From Candidatus Bathyarchaeota archaeon (lineage in GTDB: Archaea > Thermoproteota > Bathyarchaeia > 40CM-2-53-6 > JALHTG01), in assembly GCA_022865705.1 (NCBI GenBank), contig JALHTG010000056.1, forward strand, positions 1-43,158: a stretch of DNA of 43,158 nt, given 5' to 3'. Each line of letters starts with the position of its first letter. Position 1 is the stretch's first letter. Positions 38,142 through 43,158 of the stretch are shown piece by piece. The notes beneath the pieces are model-generated. The model did no database searches and had not been told where the DNA came from. It worked only from the letters and a program-made list of their open reading frames with translations. Made by a program: the position numbers and the translations under genes.

Positions 38142-40708
38142 TTAACATGAATGAGTTGATTGACAGAATAATCGCCTCAAGACAGAGTCTAGACAATAAG
38201 CAGTGGAATTTCCACAACTGTGACAACGTGGCTGAGGGCGGATGCGGTGTTCTGGGCGTATCTAGCTCCGTACCAGTAGAAGGCAGGTACTTACTCCAGC
38301 CAATGACGCAGATGCATAACCGAGGCAACGGAAAAGGTGGCGGCATAGCAGCAGTAGGCCTTTCTGCGAGTCAACTCGGAGTTTCGTCAAAAACGCTTGA
38401 AGAAACCTACATTATGCAAGTCGCGTATCTCGACCCGGGAGTGAGAAATGAAGTAGAGGCAGAATTCATAGATTCACGCTTGAATGTTGAATTTTCCGAA
38501 AGGACCAACACGATTGAGAACTACAGAGACATCGGATTGGAGGTGAAACCTCCAGATGTCTGGCGATATTTCGTGAGAGTCAAGGAAGGTAGGCTGGCGG
38601 AGTTTGTTAAGAGAAATGGTCTGGATCGACTTGACGTAGGAAGAGCGGAGGACGAATTCATCTATCAGAACAGCTTTGAGCTAAACAACAGATACTACGC
38701 GTCCCTCGGTGACAAAAAGGCCTTTGTTCTCTCTCATGGAAAGAACATGATCGTGCTGAAAATCGTTGGCTATGCCGAGCAGGTTCTAACGTACTATCAA
38801 CTTGAAGACCTCCAAGCCAACGTCTGGATCGGTCATCAAAGATACCCCACAAAGGGAAAGGTCTGGCACCCTGGAGGTTCTCATCCATTCATAGGATTAC
38901 ATGACATATTGGTACACAACGGAGATTTCGCCAACTATCACTCGATAACTGAGTATCTCAAACAGAGGAAGATGTATCCCCTGTTCCTGACAGATACCGA
39001 AGTTGCTGCACTGTACTGGGATCTTTTGACAAGAGTGTACGAATACCCGCTGGAGTACGCAATTGAGGCCATTGCCCCAACAACCGAAAGAGATTTCGCA
39101 ATGCTTCCAGAGGAAAAGAAAGCAATCTATAAGGCGATTCAGGCAACACAGATCCACGGCTCACCAGATGGCCCCTGGTTCTTCATAATCGCAAGAAACG
39201 ACCGCACTAAGAAGCGGTTTCAGCTGATTGGCATAACCGATACCTCAATGCTAAGGCCGCAAGTTTTTGCACTTCAGGAAGGAGAGGTAAAGATAGGTCT
39301 CATAGCTTCAGAGAAACAGGCCATTGATGCTATGCTACGAAGCTTGGCCAATGATGACAATAGATTTCGTCCAGTCGCTGACATGTATTGGTATGCCAGA
39401 GGAGGCAGCCATACCGATGGAGGCGCCTTCATCTTCACGATTGACGAATCAAGAAGTCTGACGTGTACAGATAAATTCGGAAAGGTCATCTCAACCACTG
39501 TGCCTCGACACCATGGAGAGAAAGCAGACCGCGACACCAGATCCCGCTCAGATATAGTTGAGAAATTGTCTGACCGGCATAAACCTATCGAGTTCTTTGA
39601 CCATGTCGCAAGAAACATCAAAGACTGGGATCTCGACGAAATCTGTTCCCTCGCAGAAAAGTTGGCGAACTATGGGCATAGGGGTGACGAGGAAAGGTCC
39701 ATTGCTATCAGTATTCTCACTCTGCTTATCGATAGAAGATACGACATGGGAGACAAGAGGAGGAGCGACATACTCCCCGTACTGGAGGAACAGCTCTACA
39801 ATGTCTTCAGCTCTATACCTTCCATAACATCGGTCAAAGGCAGCGAGTACTGCTTGATTAACTGGGATAGTAGAAGCAAGCTAAGAAAACCGACGAATGC
39901 AGACCAAACCTTGACTATTGATGTGTCAGGGTTCCCGCCTGAAGGGCAAGAGGGAACTTGCCAGTTTCTGGACAAAGCATGCGAGCTCGGATGGAAGAGG
40001 ATTGTTGCTTACAACTTTACAGGGCAAAGAAACTTCGGTGCCGGTCTCGTCACGAGAGATAGGGTTAAGATTGATGTGTACGGCAGAGTTGGAGACTGCT
40101 TGGCCGCGTTTGCAGATGGCCCGGAAATTTATGTCCATGAAAGTGCCCAAGACTCCGTTGCTTATTGTTTCAAATCAGGAAAACTGGTCATTTTTGGAGA
40201 TGCTGGCAAAGCATTCGAGTACGGGGCCAAGGGCGGTGTCGCATACGTCCTAGGCGATCTCGTAGATAGACCATTGATCAATGCCGTCGGCAGCGCCACC
40301 GCAGTGATAAACGGTTCATGTAAAGACTACATGGGCGAATCCTTCATGGCAGCAAACGGACTCATAGTCCTGAACGGCATAGGGTTCGCGAATGGCAGAA
40401 TCTTGGAACAAGAGACCCCCTATCATGGTGGCAACCTGTTCCCACTGGCTGCCGCGGGCGCAATATACTTGAGAGATCCGCGAAAGACAGTTGGTGACGA
40501 TCAGCTTAATGGTGCAAAAATCCTCAATCTTTCAAGTGAAGACTGGAAGAGGATTGTGCCATTTCTAGAGGAGAATGAGGAACTGTTTGGCATAAAGGTT
40601 GAAGATCTCCTGAGTGTCGATGGGACTGTAAGAAGACCTGAAGAAGTCTATAGAAAGGTTGTTCCTGTCGAAGTGGCAGCTCTGTCAAGATACGACCGAG
40701 GCATGTGA
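38138..40708 (+). CDS. Glutamate synthase amidotransferase (GATase-2) plus GXGXG domain protein
   Basis: 856-residue protein. Class II amidotransferase at the N-terminus: Cys36 in GGCGVLGV with a propeptide before it, RGNGKGGGIAAVG, WIGHQRYPT and VHNGDFANY. The C-terminal part is the GXGXG beta-helix domain of glutamate synthase with AFEYGAKGGVAYVLGDLVDRP and NGSCKDYMGESFMAANG. Combined, it releases ammonia from glutamine for the FMN domain of the previous gene. Start ATG 38138 overlaps the previous stop by four bases. In bacteria both parts belong to one GltB chain with the FMN domain between them; here the order is changed. No GltD is in the window. Confidence 0.92.
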   Translation: MINMNELIDRIIASRQSLDNKQWNFHNCDNVAEGGCGVLGVSSSVPVEGRYLLQPMTQMHNRGNGKGGGIAAVGLSASQLGVSSKTLEETYIMQVAYLDPGVRNEVEAEFIDSRLNVEFSERTNTIENYRDIGLEVKPPDVWRYFVRVKEGRLAEFVKRNGLDRLDVGRAEDEFIYQNSFELNNRYYASLGDKKAFVLSHGKNMIVLKIVGYAEQVLTYYQLEDLQANVWIGHQRYPTKGKVWHPGGSHPFIGLHDILVHNGDFANYHSITEYLKQRKMYPLFLTDTEVAALYWDLLTRVYEYPLEYAIEAIAPTTERDFAMLPEEKKAIYKAIQATQIHGSPDGPWFFIIARNDRTKKRFQLIGITDTSMLRPQVFALQEGEVKIGLIASEKQAIDAMLRSLANDDNRFRPVADMYWYARGGSHTDGGAFIFTIDESRSLTCTDKFGKVISTTVPRHHGEKADRDTRSRSDIVEKLSDRHKPIEFFDHVARNIKDWDLDEICSLAEKLANYGHRGDEERSIAISILTLLIDRRYDMGDKRRSDILPVLEEQLYNVFSSIPSITSVKGSEYCLINWDSRSKLRKPTNADQTLTIDVSGFPPEGQEGTCQFLDKACELGWKRIVAYNFTGQRNFGAGLVTRDRVKIDVYGRVGDCLAAFADGPEIYVHESAQDSVAYCFKSGKLVIFGDAGKAFEYGAKGGVAYVLGDLVDRPLINAVGSATAVINGSCKDYMGESFMAANGLIVLNGIGFANGRILEQETPYHGGNLFPLAAAGAIYLRDPRKTVGDDQLNGAKILNLSSEDWKRIVPFLEENEELFGIKVEDLLSVDGTVRRPEEVYRKVVPVEVAALSRYDRGM

Positions 40709-40714
40709 GCTAGG

Positions 40715-41602
40715 GTGCTTAACTCATATGATGTGGTGGGGCGAGTGGGATTTGGACCCACGAGATTTTGGAATTCTCCAAAATCTCTAACGGACTTTGA
40801 ACGATTCCTCAGCGTTGACTTACAACTAGGTCCTTTGACGGTTGCAGCTCATAGGCGAAAGATCAAACGGTTCGTTGATTGGCTTGGTAAGTCGCCGCTT
40901 GATCTGTCTGTCGAAGACATTCGGAGATACCTAGAGTTTGAGAAAGAGAGAGCAGCGCCTAAGCACTATGTGAACATTCTGAGCGCCTTACGCCGTTTCT
41001 ATCGTGACTTTCTAAGACGACCTGATCTTGTTGAATCATTCGTCTTTCCACAGATTCCACTTAAACCCGTTCAAGTCCCTACCATAGAGGAATTGCGCAA
41101 GTTCTTCGTAATTCTCAAAGATGATAAATGGCGGGCCTTGTTTCTAATGTTCGCAAGCTCTGGACTACGATTTTGTGAGTTGTTTGGACTAGAGAAAAGC
41201 GACATTGATCTGAAAACTCGTAAGATCGTTCCTCAGCCTCACAAAACTGGAAGAACAAAGAATTCTCCACATTTCACATTCTTCAATCAAGAAGCCTCAG
41301 AGCATTTGGCAAGATACCTGAGCAATCGTCGTGACAATGATCCAAGGCTTTTCAAAATCTGCATACCAGCGTTTCGCCGTGGATGGAAACGCGCTGCTAG
41401 GAGATCTGGCGTAGAAGTCTACCCGCAAGGCTTACGGCGTTGGTTCTGTCAGACTTTGACCGATAAGGGCGTCAATGATCGATACATAGATTTCCTCGTT
41501 GGAAGATCACCAAGAAGCATTTTGGCAAGACACTATTCTGACTTTAGCGTGGAACGATTGCGAGAAGCCTACGACAAGGCAAACCTAACCGTGTTAGCGT
41601 AG
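40715..41602 (+). CDS. Tyrosine recombinase (integrase)
   Basis: 295-residue XerC/phage-type integrase. Catalytic residues: Arg152 in ASSGLRFCELFGL, Lys177 in HKTGRTKN, Arg241 in QGLRRWF and Tyr274 in LARHYSDF; an N-terminal SAM-like DNA-binding domain (LTVAAHRRKIKRFVDWLG) precedes. The first 25 codons translate the 3' end of a tRNA (reverse strand), as in archaeal elements whose attachment site lies at the integrase start. The integrase is intact and lies at the element's left edge, so the pNOB8-type (unsplit) integration mode fits. Its stop is inside a short hairpin. Confidence 0.9.
   Translation: MLNSYDVVGRVGFGPTRFWNSPKSLTDFERFLSVDLQLGPLTVAAHRRKIKRFVDWLGKSPLDLSVEDIRRYLEFEKERAAPKHYVNILSALRRFYRDFLRRPDLVESFVFPQIPLKPVQVPTIEELRKFFVILKDDKWRALFLMFASSGLRFCELFGLEKSDIDLKTRKIVPQPHKTGRTKNSPHFTFFNQEASEHLARYLSNRRDNDPRLFKICIPAFRRGWKRAARRSGVEVYPQGLRRWFCQTLTDKGVNDRYIDFLVGRSPRSILARHYSDFSVERLREAYDKANLTVLA
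40734..40761 (-). other. tRNA 3' fragment acting as attachment site
   Basis: The reverse strand has T-stem GTGGG, loop TCCAAAT, T-stem CCCAC, then acceptor 3' strand TCGCCCC, a discriminator A and an encoded CCA. The matching 5' acceptor strand is absent, so this is only the 3' portion, as left by integration into a tRNA. One loop base differs from the usual TTCAAAT. The amino-acid type was not determined. The full tRNA should lie beyond the right end of the window. Confidence 0.7.
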
Positions 41603-41638
41603 CTAACCTGTCCTAACCTAAACCCCCCTCTTTTTTCT
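41593..41638 (+). terminator. Hairpin and T-tract after the integrase
   Basis: GTTAGC (41593-41598) pairs with GCTAAC (41602-41607) around the stop codon, followed by CCCCCCTC and a run of T (41631-41636). Plausible terminator for the integrase transcript. Confidence 0.6.
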
Positions 41639-41703
41639 AAGTCAATCTACTGAAAGAAGAAAAAGACAATAAGAACGGTTGCCTACTACGACTTGGGTAG
41701 GCA

Positions 41704-42399
41704 ATGTTATCCTCACTTAAGCGGAGACTACGAGGATTCTGGCGATTCAAAGATTTCGTTGTTGAAACGGGATCTCTTGCGATTCTCGTTCTCTTGTTAG
41801 ACGCACTGGGCAAGTATACACTATTTACAGTGACTTTGGAAATAAAGATAATCTTTGTCCTGATTGGTTTGTTCGCATTATACTTGAGAAAACAAGGACG
41901 AGAGCAAGAGGTTATACTCAATGAATTTGTGGATATTGTGGGTGGTTACCAACATATGATCAACCCAGATGAACCAGAATCGCTTATTCAGTTGTCAACA
42001 CAATTCCGTGTTGTGGAGCCTCAGGAGAGACACGACGCTTTTCAACGGCAATTGTTGTCTGTGGGTAGTTTGATCGACCATTGGTGTAGCTCTATTCGAA
42101 GTAGGTTGACATTATTAGACAAGGAAACTCCAATCGGAGAAATAGCCAGTATTGCCAAGGATTTCAACGATCTCGTGAATTCGTATCAGAACGAAGTTGT
42201 CAAACCTGTAATCGGAGAAGTCAACAGGGGGCCCATTGCTAAAGGATGGCTTGGAAGATTCGACAAATTCCGACTGATTTATAATGACTGGGTTCGTGAT
42301 GCAAACGGATTCAGTCAAAAGCTGGGGAATTTGTCTGGGGGTAGATACCTACACGCCGAATTCATAACCGAGCCAATAACTTCTCGGGAAGTGGGTTAG
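41704..42399 (+). CDS. Membrane-anchored hypothetical protein of the element
   Basis: 231 residues. Basic N-terminus (MLSSLKRRLRGFWR), two helices (VETGSLAILVLLLDALGKYTLFTV and IKIIFVLIGLFALYL), then a soluble, mostly helical part (RHDAFQRQLLSVGSLIDHW, DKETPIGEIASIAKDFNDL). No enzyme motif was recognised. It belongs to the integrated element and may be a structural or immunity protein; function unknown. Start ATG 41704 follows AGGC without a clear ribosome site. Confidence 0.65.
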   Translation: MLSSLKRRLRGFWRFKDFVVETGSLAILVLLLDALGKYTLFTVTLEIKIIFVLIGLFALYLRKQGREQEVILNEFVDIVGGYQHMINPDEPESLIQLSTQFRVVEPQERHDAFQRQLLSVGSLIDHWCSSIRSRLTLLDKETPIGEIASIAKDFNDLVNSYQNEVVKPVIGEVNRGPIAKGWLGRFDKFRLIYNDWVRDANGFSQKLGNLSGGRYLHAEFITEPITSREVG

Positions 42400-42515
42400 T
42401 TATCCGAACCGAGGCTTGAATAGTCTACGAGAAGAAATGACAGCACTCCCAGTAGTGTGTTGCCATAGTATAGGAAAGGTTTCCCTTGCTCTTCTTTCTG
42501 ATCTGTGGCGTCCTT

Positions 42516-42541
42516 ACTATTAAGTAACGTCACTTAATAGT
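42516..42541. promoter_or_regulatory. Inverted repeat ACTATTAAGT/ACTTAATAGT
   Basis: Perfect ten-base arms with a six-base centre, 45 bases before the next gene (42587). Likely operator for an element-encoded regulator, or a terminator of the upstream gene. Confidence 0.55.
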
Positions 42542-42586
42542 GGTAGTAATAGTAGACGAAAAGAGGCTGAGGGCGTAGAGCGTCAT

Positions 42587-42895
42587 ATGTCATATGTTTT
42601 GGAGGAGAGACTTGAGCAGATTCTTGCGAGGCTTGATAGGATTATAGATACTCTCAAGCCTGATAGGATCTATGATCTGGATTCTGTCGTTCTGAGACTT
42701 GATGAGATTGTTGCGAGGCTTGGTAGGAGACGGCCAGATACTTCTGACAACGAGCTTCTAGTGGATTTAGAACCAATGATGATGTATGTTTTAGAGCAGA
42801 CTGTCGGTACGACACTTGATAGTATTAGGGATACACTTGATACGATTGCGGATACTCTTGACAAGGTTCTAGCGAAGTCAAAATGCCAGAGGTGA
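42587..42895 (+). CDS. Small acidic helical protein of the element
   Basis: 102 residues with regular leucine/aspartate repeats (LEQILARLDRIIDTLKPDRI, DEIVARLG, LDSIRDTLDTIADTLDKVL), likely coiled-coil helices. The two halves resemble each other (LARLDRIIDTL and IRDTLDTIADTL), so an internal duplication is likely. Start ATG 42587 is inside the repeated GTCATATGTCATATG. Function unknown. Confidence 0.6.
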   Translation: MSYVLEERLEQILARLDRIIDTLKPDRIYDLDSVVLRLDEIVARLGRRRPDTSDNELLVDLEPMMMYVLEQTVGTTLDSIRDTLDTIADTLDKVLAKSKCQR

Positions 42896-42937
42896 GCGAT
42901 TAGAACCGTTCCGTCATAGCGCCTGGCTAGTAGGTAA

Positions 42938-43054
42938 ATGGAGCGACGATTGAATCTAATGGACTTGTTTCCGATCACAAGACATACCACTGGGATACAG
43001 ACAATAAGGAAGAGACGTGCGCGCGCCAGCTTCTTGCTAAACTCTTTCGCTTAA
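42938..43054 (+). CDS. Possible small basic protein of the element
   Basis: 38-residue frame reading MERRLNLMDLFPITRHTTG, then IQTIRKRRARASFLLNSFA, with basic residues encoded through a GCGCGC tract (43019-43026). It is followed closely by short overlapping frames (43056-43094 and 43091 onward). Weak support: only the tight packing speaks for it. Confidence 0.3.
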   Translation: MERRLNLMDLFPITRHTTGIQTIRKRRARASFLLNSFA

Positions 43055-43090
43055 CATGAAGATGTATGCTTGGTTTTGGCAAGAGAACGG

Positions 43091-43158
43091 ATGAGCTTTA
43101 CACTCACTCATGCGGCTCTTGAGGAAGAGTCATTGAATGAGTGTAAGGCTCTGTATGA
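43091..43158 (+). CDS. Partial frame at the window end
   Basis: Starts with ATG overlapping the stop of a 12-codon frame and reads MSFTLTHAALEEESLNECKA to the last base. Too short to identify. An inverted repeat (TTACACTCA near 43098 and TGAGTGTAA near 43137) lies within it. Confidence 0.3.
   Translation, partial: MSFTLTHAALEEESLNECKALY

Larger units (their letters stand above)
40734..43158. mobile_element. Integrated element (left end at a tRNA site, right end outside window)
   Basis: The region begins at the tRNA 3' fragment, has the integrase first and then genes with no chromosomal-type neighbours: a membrane protein, a coiled-coil-type protein and short frames. The direction of the fragment and the intact integrase put element DNA to the right of 40734 and the glutamate synthase chromosome to the left. 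No replication gene or capsid gene is visible within the 2.4 kb shown. Confidence 0.6.

Noticed and set aside
40734-40812. Complete tRNA gene
   Set aside because: Only the T arm, 3' acceptor strand and CCA are present; the 5' acceptor strand and a proper anticodon loop are missing. The hairpin GATTTTGGA-ATTC-TCCAAAATC next to it does not make a seven-base anticodon loop.
324-43026. GC elements as simple restriction sites (BssHII GCGCGC) kept by chance
   Set aside because: Restriction avoidance would lower, not raise, the count, and it would not restrict them to gene borders or to broken gene ends.
1-43158. CRISPR array, rRNA genes, insertion sequence with transposase
   Set aside because: No regularly spaced repeats, no rRNA-like sequence and no transposase frame were seen in any region.

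Overview
The window reads as the chromosome of a mesophilic archaeon, most likely of the TACK branch and possibly a Bathyarchaeia-like lineage (inference from gene families, not a database result). Archaeal markers are the AsnA-type asparagine synthetase paired with a divergent Lrp regulator, KaiC-like RecA ATPase, JAMM protease, F420-type LLM oxidoreductase, archaeal split glutamate synthase, AMP phosphorylase and Lon-type S16 remnants, and TATA boxes about 27 bases upstream of start codons (leaderless promoters) before several genes.

Layout. 1-3.7 kb: partial methyltransferase, LysE remnant, LUD protein, beta-CASP nuclease, AMP phosphorylase remnant. 3.7-7.1 kb: gene-poor stretch with small HTH proteins, a cupin, small unknown ORFs and diverged non-coding repeats. 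7.3-13.8 kb: M29-like protein, ZIP transporter, Lrp/AsnA pair, coiled-coil protein, an arcadin-1-like protein next to a JAMM protease, TrmB remnant. 13.8-30 kb: housekeeping and redox enzymes (M28 peptidase, second LUD, flavin reductase, Fe-S aldo/keto reductase, amidotransferase, ABC exporter, nitroreductase, LLM, RraA-like, PyrF, tautomerase, racemase, branched-chain aminotransferase, CBS, nucleotidyltransferase, sugar isomerase). 30-35 kb: Nudix, KaiC-like/NitrOD5-like pair, two zinc-ribbon microproteins, MFS and Lon remnants, second Lrp. 35-40.7 kb: three-gene glutamate synthase operon. 40.7 kb to end: integrated element entered through a tRNA 3' end, with a tyrosine recombinase and small genes of unknown role.

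The most unusual feature is a short alternating GC element (core GCGCGC, often the palindrome AGCGCGCGCT). About 33 copies were found by eye; only three lie inside well-supported genes and nearly all the rest lie at gene borders. Six gene remnants (LysE, AMP phosphorylase and TrmB N-termini; MFS, Lon and a membrane-protein C-terminus) and one orphan promoter end at or within about 20 bases of such an element. A seventh small gene carries a frameshift that removal of a single GC pair would repair. This suggests the elements are break or recombination points (or Z-DNA-type deletion hot spots) that have shuffled gene modules; chimeric assembly must be excluded.

Functional themes: nitrogen assimilation (glutamate synthase, AsnA, Lrp regulators, branched-chain aminotransferase), redox and detoxification enzymes, and signalling modules (KaiC/NitrOD5). 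All coordinates and counts come from reading by eye; no database search was run.
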